Shown in pieces: positions 8,538 to 19,807 of a DNA stretch of 64,000 nt. A program made the translations under genes and the position numbers. Origin of the DNA: Azospirillum brasilense (GTDB lineage: Bacteria; Pseudomonadota; Alphaproteobacteria; Azospirillales; Azospirillaceae); NCBI RefSeq assembly GCF_007827795.1, contig NZ_VITI01000009.1:62001-126000 (forward strand), written 5' to 3'. Under the pieces are notes generated by a model, which worked only from the letters and a program-made list of their open reading frames with translations, ran no database searches and was not told the DNA's origin. Each line of letters opens with the position of its first letter. Positions within the stretch are counted from its first letter, which is position 1.

Positions 8538-9477
8538 CCGTGGCCTCCTCGGGCCGCCACAGCCAGGCGGCCCCGCGGACGCCGCTCGAATCGCCGTGGA
8601 CGGCCCGGCGGACCGGCGTGTCCAGGCTGTCCGTGAAGGCCCAGCGGGCGATGGCCGGGGGAAGGGCGGCGTAGAGGAGATCCAGGTTCGACAGCCCGCC
8701 GCCCAGCACGATCACGTCCGGGTCCAGGACATTGACGATTCCCGCCAGCCCGCGCCCAAGCCGGTCCACCAGCCGGTCGAGGGTGGCGCGGGCCGTAGCG
8801 TCGCCGCGTTCCGCCAGCGCCGCGATGGACTCCGCCGACAGGTCCGCCCCGGTGGTCCGGCGGTGGTCGGCGGCAACCGCCGGTCCGGACACGAAGGTTT
8901 CCAGGCAGCCGGATTTGCCGCAATAGCAGGCCGGTCCGGGCCGCTCCTCGTCGGTGGGCCAGGGAAGGGGATTGTGCCCCCATTCGCCGCCGATCGCGTT
9001 GCGACCGCCCAGCGGACGGCCGTCCACGACAATTCCCGCCCCGCAGCCGGTGCCGAGGATTGCCGCGAAGACGACCCTACAGCCGGCTCCGGCGCCATCC
9101 GCCGCCTCCGACACGGCTAGGCAGTTGGCATCGTTCTCGATCCGCACCGGCCGCTTGAGCGCTTCGGCGAGGTCGCGGTCGAAAGCTTTGCCGATCAGCC
9201 AGGTCGAGTTGGCGTTCTTCACCAGCCCGGTCGCCGGGGAGATGGCGCCGGGAATGCCGATCCCCACTGTGGCGCCCGCCGACCCCGTCGCGCTCTCCAG
9301 CCGCGCCACCAGATCGGCGATGCTTCGCACCGTCGCGTCGTAATCGCCGCGCGGGGTGGGGACGCGGAAGCGGGCGCGCTCCCCGCCCGTTGCGTCGAGC
9401 GCGATCCCCTCCGTCTTCGTGCCGCCGAGGTCGATGCCGATGCGGATGGCCGAAGGGATGCCGTCGGTGCGCTTCAT
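8509..9477 (-). CDS. ROK family sugar kinase (fructokinase / N-acetylglucosamine kinase type)
   Basis: 322 residues from ATG 9477. The N-terminal ATP phosphate loop is IGIDLGGTKTEG. The ROK signature region EWGHNPLP followed by CYCGKSGCLETFVSG contains the zinc-binding cysteines, and LGTGCGAG and LGGGLSN mark the second ATPase lobe. There is no N-terminal HTH, so this is a kinase rather than a NagC/XylR repressor. The layout matches Mak/NagK-like kinases of fructose or amino sugars. No sugar transporter is adjacent, so the substrate is open. Confidence 0.9.
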   Translation of the reverse strand: MKRTDGIPSAIRIGIDLGGTKTEGIALDATGGERARFRVPTPRGDYDATVRSIADLVARLESATGSAGATVGIGIPGAISPATGLVKNANSTWLIGKAFDRDLAEALKRPVRIENDANCLAVSEAADGAGAGCRVVFAAILGTGCGAGIVVDGRPLGGRNAIGGEWGHNPLPWPTDEERPGPACYCGKSGCLETFVSGPAVAADHRRTTGADLSAESIAALAERGDATARATLDRLVDRLGRGLAGIVNVLDPDVIVLGGGLSNLDLLYAALPPAIARWAFTDSLDTPVRRAVHGDSSGVRGAAWLWRPEEATVTARRCIPD

Positions 9478-9650
9478 GGGGAAATGCCCTGGAAATGTGG
9501 CCTGCGTCACAGACGGACGCCAACGCTGTTGCAATACTGGGAAAGACCGGCAACCCGCAAGCCAAGCAACCACCGCGTGGTGGATCGTCCCTTCCCGTCG
9601 ACACCCGTGCCACAGGCTGGGACAAATGGTCTTTGGACGGGCGATATGGG

Positions 9651-9678
9651 TTGACCGTCTGTCGGGATCTTGTAGAAC
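9651..9678 (+). promoter_or_regulatory. Putative promoter of the Lys/Ala-rich exported protein gene
   Basis: TTGACC (9651-9656) and TAGAAC (9673-9678) are 16 bp apart, about 70 bp before the ATG at 9747. Visual match only. Confidence 0.4.
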
Positions 9679-9746
9679 CAGCGTAGGAAAGGGCGTGATC
9701 CGTCGGATTCCGCCCATCAATCAGGGCCACCGGAGCCGGACCAACG

Positions 9747-10559
9747 ATGAATCGCCAGCGCGCCGCCCATCGCATTCCTTCCTTCACCTTGCGCAGCGCC
9801 GCCGCCGTCGGCCTCGCCGTGTTGTTTGCCGGCGCCGCGCTGCCGGCCGCCGCCAAGGAGGCGGCGAAGCCGGCCGCTGAAAAGGCGGCTGCGACGAAGG
9901 CCACCGCGAAGCCGGCCCCTGCCAAGAGCACCGCGGCCAAGAGCACCGCGACCAAGGCTGCGGCCACCAAGCCTGGCGCCTGCTACAGCCGTGCGGAGCA
10001 CGCCGCGGAGCAGACCATCCGCATGCACACCGAAATGATGGTGGTCGGGCTGACCTGCCAGCAGGTGAATCCGGACAAGAAGCCGTTCAATCTGTACCAG
10101 GACTTCACCATCAAGAACCGTTCGCTGATCTCCAACTCGGAAGCGTCGATGATCGACCACTTCCGCAAGAAGGGTGGCGGCAACGCGACGCGGCAGTTCG
10201 ACATGTTCCGCACCGAGTTGGCGAACGAGGTCAGCCGCCGCGCCGCGGTGATCGGCACCGGTCTCTATTGCGCCAACTTCGTGGACCGCTCCAAGGCGGC
10301 GATGGACCTCACGGCGGATGACATCCGCGTTCTGACCGGCGATGAAAAAAGCGCCGGCCTGATGCATTTGTCGTCAAAGCCGCTGTGCGATGTCCAGGTC
10401 GTCAGCAACCCGGACGTGAATTACGACGTCGCCCAGGCCCCGGCCTCGCGCAGCGGCAGTGCGGCCACCGCGTCCAAGTCCACCGGCAAGGCGACGGCCA
10501 AGGCCCCTGGAAAGCCCAAGGAACCGGCGAAGACCCAGGTGGTCTCCGCCAAGCGCTGA
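9747..10559 (+). CDS. Exported protein with histone-H1-like Lys/Ala N-terminal tract, unknown function
   Basis: 270 residues. A signal peptide ends about residue 36 (AGAALPAAAKEA). It is followed by a 40-residue tract of Ala/Lys/Thr/Pro built on AAK, ATK and KST units, resembling histone-H1-like tails. A folded domain of about 130 residues contains conserved-looking cysteines in GACYSRAEHAAEQ, GLTCQQ, LYCANF and LCDVQV. The C-terminus is again Ala/Lys/Ser rich. I infer a periplasmic, possibly disulphide-bonded protein whose basic tails may bind envelope polymers. A terminator follows at 10639. Confidence 0.75.
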   Translation: MNRQRAAHRIPSFTLRSAAAVGLAVLFAGAALPAAAKEAAKPAAEKAAATKATAKPAPAKSTAAKSTATKAAATKPGACYSRAEHAAEQTIRMHTEMMVVGLTCQQVNPDKKPFNLYQDFTIKNRSLISNSEASMIDHFRKKGGGNATRQFDMFRTELANEVSRRAAVIGTGLYCANFVDRSKAAMDLTADDIRVLTGDEKSAGLMHLSSKPLCDVQVVSNPDVNYDVAQAPASRSGSAATASKSTGKATAKAPGKPKEPAKTQVVSAKR

Positions 10560-10638
10560 CCGGCCAGTATCGATGGTGATGCCGGAGGTCATAGGCTGTC
10601 CGGCATCATGCATCGCAGCAGTGGCACAGTTGTTGCGA

Positions 10639-10672
10639 AGCCCTCTTCACCACAGTGAAGAGGGCTTTTTTC
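10639..10672 (+). terminator. Rho-independent terminator
   Basis: AGCCCTCTTCAC, loop CACA, GTGAAGAGGGCT then TTTTTT. Perfect 12-bp stem with T tract, 80 bp after the stop at 10559. Confidence 0.95.
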
Positions 10673-10960
10673 ATGCGATGCATTCGCTATGGTAGAAGGC
10701 AAGCGCAAAGTTCACGGAACTGACATGAATCGATATTGCAAATTCTCGGAAAATTGGTATTACCGCAGATAGAGTGCGGGTTTGCCCTCTTGCTCTGTTG
10801 AGAGCCGCTGGGCTAACGTTCCGCTCACACAACAATCTTGGCCCCGCGCTCAAGAGCCCGGGTAAGCCAATTCGGGGAGTGGCACTTCACGTGACTGGTG
10901 TACGAGCGCGCTTGTCTCGCTCGCCGAAGCCTGCGCATCGCGCCGAGGCGAGGTAAGACA
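10673..10960 (+). promoter_or_regulatory. livH upstream region with candidate promoter
   Basis: About 290 bp without a gene. TTGCAA (10736-10741) and TATTAC (10758-10763) are 16 bp apart and could be a sigma70-type promoter. That would leave a leader of roughly 190 nt before livH, in which I see no known riboswitch or leader peptide. Confidence 0.4.
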
Positions 10961-11866
<906 letters not shown>

Positions 11867-11870
11867 GGCC

Positions 11871-13387
<1,517 letters not shown>

Positions 13388-13388
<1 letters not shown>

Positions 13389-14272
13389 TGACGACTCATT
13401 CCATGACCACCACGCCCCTGCTGACGGTCGAACACCTCACCATGCGCTTCGGCGGCCTGGTGGCGGTCAACGACGTCTCCTTCGCGGCCAACAACGGCGA
13501 GATCACCGCGATCATCGGCCCGAACGGCGCCGGCAAGACCACGCTGTTCAACTGCATCACCGGCTTCTACACCCCCACGGTGGGCCGGCTGACGCTGCGC
13601 CATTCCGACGGCAAGGAGTTCCTGCTGGAGCGGATGCCGGGCTACCGCATCTCGCAGAAGGCCAGCGTCGCCCGCACCTTCCAGAACATCCGCCTGTTCG
13701 GCGGCATGAGCGTCCTGGAGAACCTGATCGTCGCCCAGCACAACAAGCTGATCCGCGCCTCGGGCTTCTCCATCGCCGGCCTGCTCGGCCTGCCGTCCTA
13801 CACCAAGACGGAGCGGGAGGCGGTCGATCTGGCCAAGTACTGGCTGGACCGCGTGCGCCTGCTGGAGTTCGCGGACTGGGAGGCGGGCAATCTGCCCTAC
13901 GGCGCCCAGCGCCGGCTGGAGATCGCCCGCGCCATGTGCACCGAGCCGGTGATGCTCTGCCTGGATGAGCCGGCGGCGGGCCTCAACCCCCGCGAGTCGG
14001 GCGAACTGGCCGATCTGCTCACCTACATCCGCGACGCGCACAAGATCGGCGTCCTGCTGATCGAGCATGACATGAGCGTGGTGATGAGCATTTCCGATCA
14101 TGTCGTGGTGCTGGATTACGGGCGGAAGATCTCCGACGGAGACCCGGCCTTCGTGAAGAACGATCCGGCGGTGATCCGCGCCTATCTCGGCGAGGAAGAG
14201 GACGAGGAGTTGCCGGTGGAGATCAAGGCCGATCTGCCGGAAGTCGCCAAGCGAGCCGAGGAGGGGGCCTGA
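13388..14272 (+). CDS. livG: Branched-chain amino acid ABC transporter ATPase LivG
   Basis: 294 residues. Walker A GPNGAGKTT, signature LPYGAQRRLEIARAM (degenerate LSGGQ typical of LivG), Walker B CLDEPAAGLNP and switch His in IEHDMSVV are all present. The C-terminus carries an acidic extension (EEEDEELPVEIKADLPEV), longer than in E. coli LivG. The ATG at 13388 overlaps the livM stop. Confidence 0.96.
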
Positions 14273-14275
14273 GCC

Positions 14276-14985
<710 letters not shown>

Positions 14986-14986
<1 letters not shown>

Positions 14987-15345
14987 TGGACGGCGTTCTC
15001 GGCTCCTCTCTGCCGGTGTTCCTTGGGCTGACGGTCCTGGTGTTCGGCGGCTGCGGCGTTCTCACCGGCCAGACCCTGGCCGAAGGCTGGAAGCCGCTGT
15101 CGAGCGCCATCGCCTATTCCGTCCTGCTGGGCTTGGGCGACCGGTTCCTGGTCTGGGGCCTGTTCGGCGGCCAGCTCCTGTCGGTGTATGGATTCGTGGT
15201 GCACACCCTGGTGATCGGCGCGATCACCCTGACCACGTACCGCATTTCGATGGCGCGCCGGATGGTGTCCCAGTATCCTTGGCTGTACGAGCGTTCGGGA
15301 CCCTTCGGCTGGCGCGAGCGCGTCGGCGGAACGCTCGCCGAATGA
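14986..15345 (+). CDS. Small membrane protein of the liv operon (DUF6867-like)
   Basis: 119 residues with about three hydrophobic helices (PVFLGLTVLVFGGCGVLTG, GLGDRFLVWGLFGGQLLS, HTLVIGAITLTTY) and a charged C-terminus. It is translationally coupled to livF through a TGATG overlap. From memory it matches a small alphaproteobacterial group labelled DUF6867 that follows liv genes; I could not confirm that. Position argues for an accessory role in the Liv transporter. It does not resemble any classical ABC component. Confidence 0.75.
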
Positions 15346-15414
15346 TTGCGAATTCCATGGGTCCGATCGCGACCAGGACGCGGGTGAAACTGTCGCACTT
15401 GGCGATGATCGGAC

Positions 15415-15420
15415 TATAGT
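15415..15420 (+). promoter_or_regulatory. Possible -10 box before livK
   Basis: TATAGT about 100 bp upstream of the livK ATG. No good -35 hexamer is evident, so an internal promoter is only possible. Confidence 0.25.
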
Positions 15421-15433
15421 GGAACCTTGTCGG

Positions 15434-15484
15434 CACCGGCGCCCCCAGCTTAAGGGGGACCGGTGAAAAGGCCCCGGCGGGGCC
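15434..15484 (+). promoter_or_regulatory. Paired stem-loops in the livK leader
   Basis: Hairpin 1 (15434-15465): CACCGG plus CCCCC, loop AGCTTAA, then GGGGG and CCGGTG. Hairpin 2 (15470-15484): GGCCCC, loop GGC, GGGGCC. Neither has a T tract. They lie between the transporter genes and the livK ribosome site and could stabilise the livK mRNA or attenuate read-through. Confidence 0.55.
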
Positions 15485-15518
15485 GGCGTACGACTCATAA
15501 CAGGGAGCCAACGAAACT

Positions 15519-16619
15519 ATGAACTACAAGCTTTCCCTCCTCGTTGCGGTTGCGGCGACCGCTATGACCGCCTCGGTGGCGAAGGCCGACATCGCGGTGG
15601 CGACCGCCGGCCCGATCACCGGCCAGTACGCCACCTTCGGCGAGCAGATGAAGAAGGGCATGGAGCAGGCGGTTGCCGACATCAACGCCGCCGGCGGTGT
15701 CCTGGGCCAGAAGCTGAAGCTGGAAGTGGGCGACGACGCCTGCGACCCGAAGCAGGCCGTCGCCGTGGCGAACCAGCTCGCCAAGGCGGGCGTGAAGTTC
15801 GTCGCCGGCCACTTCTGCTCGGGCTCCTCGATCCCGGCCTCGCAGGTCTATGCCGAGGAAGGCGTCCTGCAGATCTCCCCGGCCTCGACCAACCCGAAGC
15901 TGACCGAGCAGGGCCTGAAGAACGTGCTGCGCGTCTGCGGCCGTGACGACCAGCAGGGCCAGATCGCCGGCAAGTATCTGCTGGACAACTACAAGGGCAA
16001 GAACGTCGCGATCCTGCACGACAAGTCGGCCTACGGTAAGGGGCTCGCCGACGAGACGCAGAAGGCGCTCAACGCCGGCGGCCAGAAGGAGAAGGTCTAC
16101 GAAGCCTACACGGCGGGTGAGAAGGACTACTCGGCGCTGGTCTCGAAGCTGAAGCAGGAGGCCGTCGACGTCGTCTATGTCGGTGGTTACCACACCGAGG
16201 CCGGCCTGCTGGCCCGCCAGATGAAGGATCAGGGCCTGAACGCCCCGATCGTGTCGGGCGACGCCCTGGTGACCAACGAGTACTGGGCGATCACCGGCCC
16301 GGCCGGCGAGAACACCATGATGACCTTCGGCCCGGACCCGCGCGAGATGCCGGAAGCCAAGGAAGCCGTCGAGAAGTTCCGCAAGGCCGGCTATGAGCCG
16401 GAGGGCTACACCCTCTACACCTACGCCGCCTTGCAGATCTGGGCGGAGGCGGCCAAGCAGGCCAACTCGACCGACTCGGCCAAGATCGCCGATGTCCTGC
16501 GCAAGGGCAGCTACAACACGGTGATCGGCAAGATCGGTTTCGACGCCAAGGGTGACGTGACCTCTCCGGCCTACGTCTGGTACCGCTGGAACAACGGCCA
16601 GTACGCCCAGGTCAAGTAA
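15519..16619 (+). CDS. livK: Branched-chain amino acid ABC transporter substrate-binding protein LivK
   Basis: 366 residues, periplasmic. A signal peptide ends about residue 23 (MTASVAKADIAV). The mature protein has the type I fold of Leu/Ile/Val-binding proteins: AGPITGQYATFGEQMKKG, HFCSGSSIPASQVY (ligand-contact region), QISPASTNPKLTEQ and YYxA-like YTLYTYAALQIWAEA. It carries a good ribosome site, CAGGGAG. Separated from the upstream genes by 173 bp containing stem-loops and followed by a strong terminator, it may be expressed above the membrane components. Confidence 0.96.
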   Translation: MNYKLSLLVAVAATAMTASVAKADIAVATAGPITGQYATFGEQMKKGMEQAVADINAAGGVLGQKLKLEVGDDACDPKQAVAVANQLAKAGVKFVAGHFCSGSSIPASQVYAEEGVLQISPASTNPKLTEQGLKNVLRVCGRDDQQGQIAGKYLLDNYKGKNVAILHDKSAYGKGLADETQKALNAGGQKEKVYEAYTAGEKDYSALVSKLKQEAVDVVYVGGYHTEAGLLARQMKDQGLNAPIVSGDALVTNEYWAITGPAGENTMMTFGPDPREMPEAKEAVEKFRKAGYEPEGYTLYTYAALQIWAEAAKQANSTDSAKIADVLRKGSYNTVIGKIGFDAKGDVTSPAYVWYRWNNGQYAQVK

Positions 16620-16677
16620 TCCGGGGCCAACGTCCCGGACGTGCGATCTGGTTTCCTCAGGGAAAAGAAGTCGTGCA

Positions 16678-16708
16678 AAGGCCCGGCGGGAAACCGCCGG
16701 GCCTTTTG
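16678..16708 (+). terminator. Rho-independent terminator of livK
   Basis: AAAGGCCCGGCGG, loop GAAA, CCGCCGGGCCTTTT; strong stem with a T run about 60 bp after the livK stop. Confidence 0.92.
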
Positions 16709-16733
16709 CTTGGCGTGGTGTCTGCGGTGTGGT

Positions 16734-16997
16734 TCAGAGAGTAGCCGGCTGCGCCGACATGACGGACGCCACCGGGGGCGCCACTGGGGAAGACGTGGGA
16801 GGCGGCGCCAGGGCGGGGGAGCGCTCCGCCAGAAGCCTCTCCGAGGTGTGCATCACGTCCCGCCAGAAGGCGGCGGCGCGCAGGTTGTTCGCAGCCGTGA
16901 GTTCGACGAGGCGGACGCGGCTGATGCGGATGGCGGACTCGCCCAGTTCTTCCACGAGGCGGGTCGCGAACAGGAGCACGTCGTGATCGATTTTCAT
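16734..16997 (-). CDS. Small helical protein, unknown function
   Basis: 87 residues from ATG 16997. The first 55 residues are amphipathic helical (LLFATRLVEELGESAIRIS, AFWRDVMHTSERLL); the tail is Pro/Ala/Ser rich and probably disordered. The frame stays open upstream to 17297 but that part has no coding character. The ribosome site is weak. It is divergent from the small gene at 17194. I do not recognise the family. Confidence 0.55.
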   Translation of the reverse strand: MKIDHDVLLFATRLVEELGESAIRISRVRLVELTAANNLRAAAFWRDVMHTSERLLAERSPALAPPPTSSPVAPPVASVMSAQPATL

Positions 16998-17193
16998 GAC
17001 GGCATCAACACACCGGATCGACGGTTTGTTCCGCAAGTGCGAAGACGGTTGTTGCAGCACCGCTACATCCCGGCTCCGGTATGCGTGGCGCGCACAACGG
17101 ACACTCGCCAACCGGGGGCGGTTTGGTGTTTGAATGGTCCGCCGTATCCGCAAGGTTGGCGGGTTTGACTTTTTTGGGTGTTGGAGATCGGAT

Positions 17194-17409
17194 ATGCGCA
17201 GAAAGCGCGAAGTCGTCGAAGGCCAGATGTTCCGCAAACTGGGCCCCGGCGGTGGCATCTGGCAGGTGATCGCCATCCGCAAGGATGGGCTGGGCACCCA
17301 GCACGCCCAACTTCAGCGGTCCGATGACCACAAGACCCTGAAAACCCTGGCGGTTTCCGCCCTGCTTGACCCCACCCAGTTCGAAGCGGTCGCCGAACCG
17401 CGGGATTGA
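17194..17409 (+). CDS. Small hypothetical protein
   Basis: 71 residues from ATG 17194, preceded by GGAGATCGGAT. The sequence runs MRRKREVVEGQMFRKLGPGG, then a beta-rich IWQVIAIRKDGLG and a helical DHKTLKTLAVSALLDPTQF. It is basic at the N-terminus and resembles a small SH3-like barrel (WQV..I..DG....A.L), but no family is certain. Encoded in a rather AT-richer neighbourhood with divergent and downstream non-coding DNA. Confidence 0.6.
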   Translation: MRRKREVVEGQMFRKLGPGGGIWQVIAIRKDGLGTQHAQLQRSDDHKTLKTLAVSALLDPTQFEAVAEPRD

Positions 17410-17846
17410 CCTGCCCGCCTGCGCGGCTTCCGTCTGACACCATCGCGGAAATCCATTGTGGAAATCCATCGCGGACGTGCTCCCTGCGAAAAGCGGGGTG
17501 CTTCCGCGCGTCTTATCTGCTGGGCTCACCCATAAATCCATCCCGAAAGTTATGGTTTGCATCCATTCGTATTATGAAGAACTCGCCGATCGAATGCTTT
17601 GAACTCGAAGGAATATAAAGAGAACGACGAACGTTCAGGTAATGCAGAAATGCAACATCTCTGTGCGTCTTATCACAGGCCACTTGTGGCGGTGGGTGGT
17701 TGCTGTTATCTCGAAGTCATGAGGTTTCAACCGCCGACGGAATGCGGCGGGCTCGCCCGATGAAGGCCGGCGTCCACAGATGCCACGCCTTCCGAACGGT
17801 TCGCTTCGACAGCCCCGGCAACGCCGTCTACAAGGGAAAGAATAAA
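17410..17846. other. Long intergenic region upstream of the OmpA-like gene
   Basis: 437 bp without a convincing gene; lower G+C than its surroundings in the middle. It contains three tandem 13-bp copies at 17440-17478 and a TATAAA at 17614-17619 that might be a -10 box. It probably holds the promoter and leader of the outer-membrane protein gene. Confidence 0.5.
17440..17478. repeat. Three tandem imperfect 13-bp repeats
   Basis: CCATCGCGGAAAT, CCATTGTGGAAAT, CCATCGCGGACGT directly adjacent. Copies 1 and 2 differ at three positions, copies 1 and 3 at two. Thirty bp beyond the stop at 17409. Confidence 0.7.
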
Positions 17847-18887
17847 ATGACTCTGCGTGGGATTCTGCTCGGAACGGCGCTCGCGGCGATGCTGCCGACC
17901 GCCGCCATGGCCGCGACCGAAGGTTTCTACGTCGGCGCCGGCGCCGGCGTGAACTGGACGCGCGACGCCGATCTGCGCTTCGAGAACACCCCGACGGACG
18001 CCAGCACCAGCTTCAAGCTGGGCGGTATCGGCGACATCTCCGCCGGCTACGCCACGGCCGCCGGCCCGCGCGCCGAACTGGAGTTCGCGTGGCGCTGGCG
18101 CAACGCGATCGACAGCACCGACAGCTCCAACACGGCGGTGAACGGTCTGGGTGGCAAGGCCAGCTCGCTCGCCTTCATGGGCAACGTGCTGTACGACATC
18201 AACACCGGCACCGCCTTCACGCCCTACATCGGCGTCGGCGCCGGTATTGCCCAAGTCCGGCTGGATCTCGGCGGCTTCGATGACCGCGACTGGGTGTTCG
18301 CCTACCAGGGCATCGCTGGCGTGTCCTACGCCCTGAACCAGAACCTCGCCCTGACTTTGGACTATCGTTACTTCGCCACGCTCGATCCGAAGTTCGATCT
18401 GGGCGGCCCCGCCGGCCTCGCCTCCTCCACCGTGAAGGGCGAGTACCAGAACCACACCATCATGGCCGGCCTGCGCTACACCTTCGGTGCCCCGGCGGCG
18501 GCCCCCGCGGCGGCCCCCATCGCTCCGGCGGCGCCGGTGCAGGCGCAGCCGCAGTCGGAGTATCTGGTGTTCTTCGACTGGGACAAGGCCAACATCACTG
18601 CGGCGTCCGACAAGATCATCGGCGATGCCGCCGCCTCGGCCGGTCAGGTGCGGGCGGTCAGCATCCATGTGGTCGGCCACACCGATACCTCGGGCTCGCC
18701 AGCCTACAACCAGCGGCTCTCGCTGCGCCGCGCCGACGCGGTCAAGAACGCGCTGGTCGGCAAGGGCGTCGCCGCCAACCAGATCACTGTCGAGGGCAAG
18801 GGCGAGACCCAGCTCCTGGTGAACACCGGTGCGAACGTCCGCGAGCCATCGAACCGCCGCGCGCAGATCCTCATCCGCGTGCAATGA
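17847..18887 (+). CDS. OmpA family outer-membrane protein
   Basis: 346 residues from ATG 17847 after AAGGGAAAG. A signal peptide ends MLPTAAMAATEG. Residues about 23-215 form an eight-stranded beta-barrel of the Omp25/OmpA-like type (FYVGAGAGVNWTRDADLRF, NHTIMAGLRYTF). A Pro/Ala hinge follows, then a C-terminal peptidoglycan-binding OmpA domain with YLVFFDWDKANIT, VVGHTDTSGSPAYNQRLSLRRA and SNRRAQILIRVQ. The last two hold the Asp and Arg that bind diaminopimelate. It anchors the outer membrane to peptidoglycan. Confidence 0.94.
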   Translation: MTLRGILLGTALAAMLPTAAMAATEGFYVGAGAGVNWTRDADLRFENTPTDASTSFKLGGIGDISAGYATAAGPRAELEFAWRWRNAIDSTDSSNTAVNGLGGKASSLAFMGNVLYDINTGTAFTPYIGVGAGIAQVRLDLGGFDDRDWVFAYQGIAGVSYALNQNLALTLDYRYFATLDPKFDLGGPAGLASSTVKGEYQNHTIMAGLRYTFGAPAAAPAAAPIAPAAPVQAQPQSEYLVFFDWDKANITAASDKIIGDAAASAGQVRAVSIHVVGHTDTSGSPAYNQRLSLRRADAVKNALVGKGVAANQITVEGKGETQLLVNTGANVREPSNRRAQILIRVQ

Positions 18888-18942
18888 TCCGGGCGGACCG
18901 CCGGTCTCGTTTGGGACCGGCCGGCGCGCTCAGGAACGAGAG

Positions 18943-18970
18943 AAGGGCGTCGCTGCCGCGGCGCCCTTTT
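18943..18970 (+). terminator. Probable terminator of the OmpA-like gene
   Basis: AAGGGCG, loop of about 11 bases, CGCCCTTTT. Moderate stem and short T run about 55 bp past the stop. Confidence 0.65.
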
Positions 18971-19162
18971 CGCATCTGCGGCAGAAGCACGCGCGGCATT
19001 GCGGAATCATGCATCAATTGTGGCATGAAACCTCCCGTCGGCGTATGAGGTTCATACCGGAAGCCGCACTTTGGTTTGAGACGACCGAGTCCGGCCCGGT
19101 CCCAGCGGACCCTGTCCCATTGGGTCGTCCCCACCAGCCGCCTCCGCCGAAGCAGGGTTGTC

Positions 19163-19807
19163 ATGCAGGTATTGATCGCCGACGATCACTCCATCGTTCG
19201 CAGTGGCCTGACCCATCTGGTCGGGGAGTTGGACGAACAGGCCGGCGTGGCGGCGGCGACCAGCTTCGGCCAGCTGACCCAGCTGCTGGACCAGGGACCC
19301 TACGACCTCGTCATCATGGATCTGCGCATGCCCGGCCTCGGCGGTCTGGACGATGTGGAGGCGGTGGTGAAGCGGGTGGCGCCGGTGCCGGTCGTCGTCT
19401 TCTCGATGATCGACTCGCCGGACGAGATGCGCGCCGTGCTGTCGCGGGGGGTGAGGGCCTTCATCCCGAAATCCACCGACGACGTGCTGGTCGTGAACAT
19501 CCTGCGTCTGGTCATGGCCGGCGGGTCCTATGTGCCGCCGGTTCTCGGCATGCCTGGGATGGCCCAGACGCCGGCCGCCGCCAAGCCGCATGAGCCGAGC
19601 GTCTTCGACGGCATGACCCGCCGTCAGTTGGAGGTTCTGGATCTGTTGGCCCAAGGTCTGTCGAACCAGGAAATCGGGGAACGGCTGGGCCTGAACCTGT
19701 CCACCGTCAAGACCCATGTCACGGGCGTGCTGAAGGCGCTCGGGGTGGGCAGCCGGACCCAGGCGGTGCTGCTGGTCAAGGAATCAGGCCGCGACCGTCT
19801 CGTGTAG
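19163..19807 (+). CDS. LuxR/NarL-family response regulator
   Basis: 214 residues from ATG 19163 (AGCAGGG upstream). Receiver domain 1-120: acidic pair Asp7-Asp8, phospho-acceptor Asp53 in VIMDLRMPG, and Lys in VRAFIPKST. C-terminal LuxR HTH about 150-205: TRRQLEVLDLLAQGLSNQEIG and LNLSTVKTHVTGVLKALGVGSRTQAV. It is the likely partner of the histidine kinase encoded convergently; the two genes overlap at their 3' ends by 24 bp. Target genes are unknown. Confidence 0.93.
   Translation: MQVLIADDHSIVRSGLTHLVGELDEQAGVAAATSFGQLTQLLDQGPYDLVIMDLRMPGLGGLDDVEAVVKRVAPVPVVVFSMIDSPDEMRAVLSRGVRAFIPKSTDDVLVVNILRLVMAGGSYVPPVLGMPGMAQTPAAAKPHEPSVFDGMTRRQLEVLDLLAQGLSNQEIGERLGLNLSTVKTHVTGVLKALGVGSRTQAVLLVKESGRDRLV

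Noticed and set aside
9826..10038. Arg/Pro-rich frame inside the Lys/Ala-rich protein gene
   Set aside because: Frame-shifted reading of the AAK/KST repeats.
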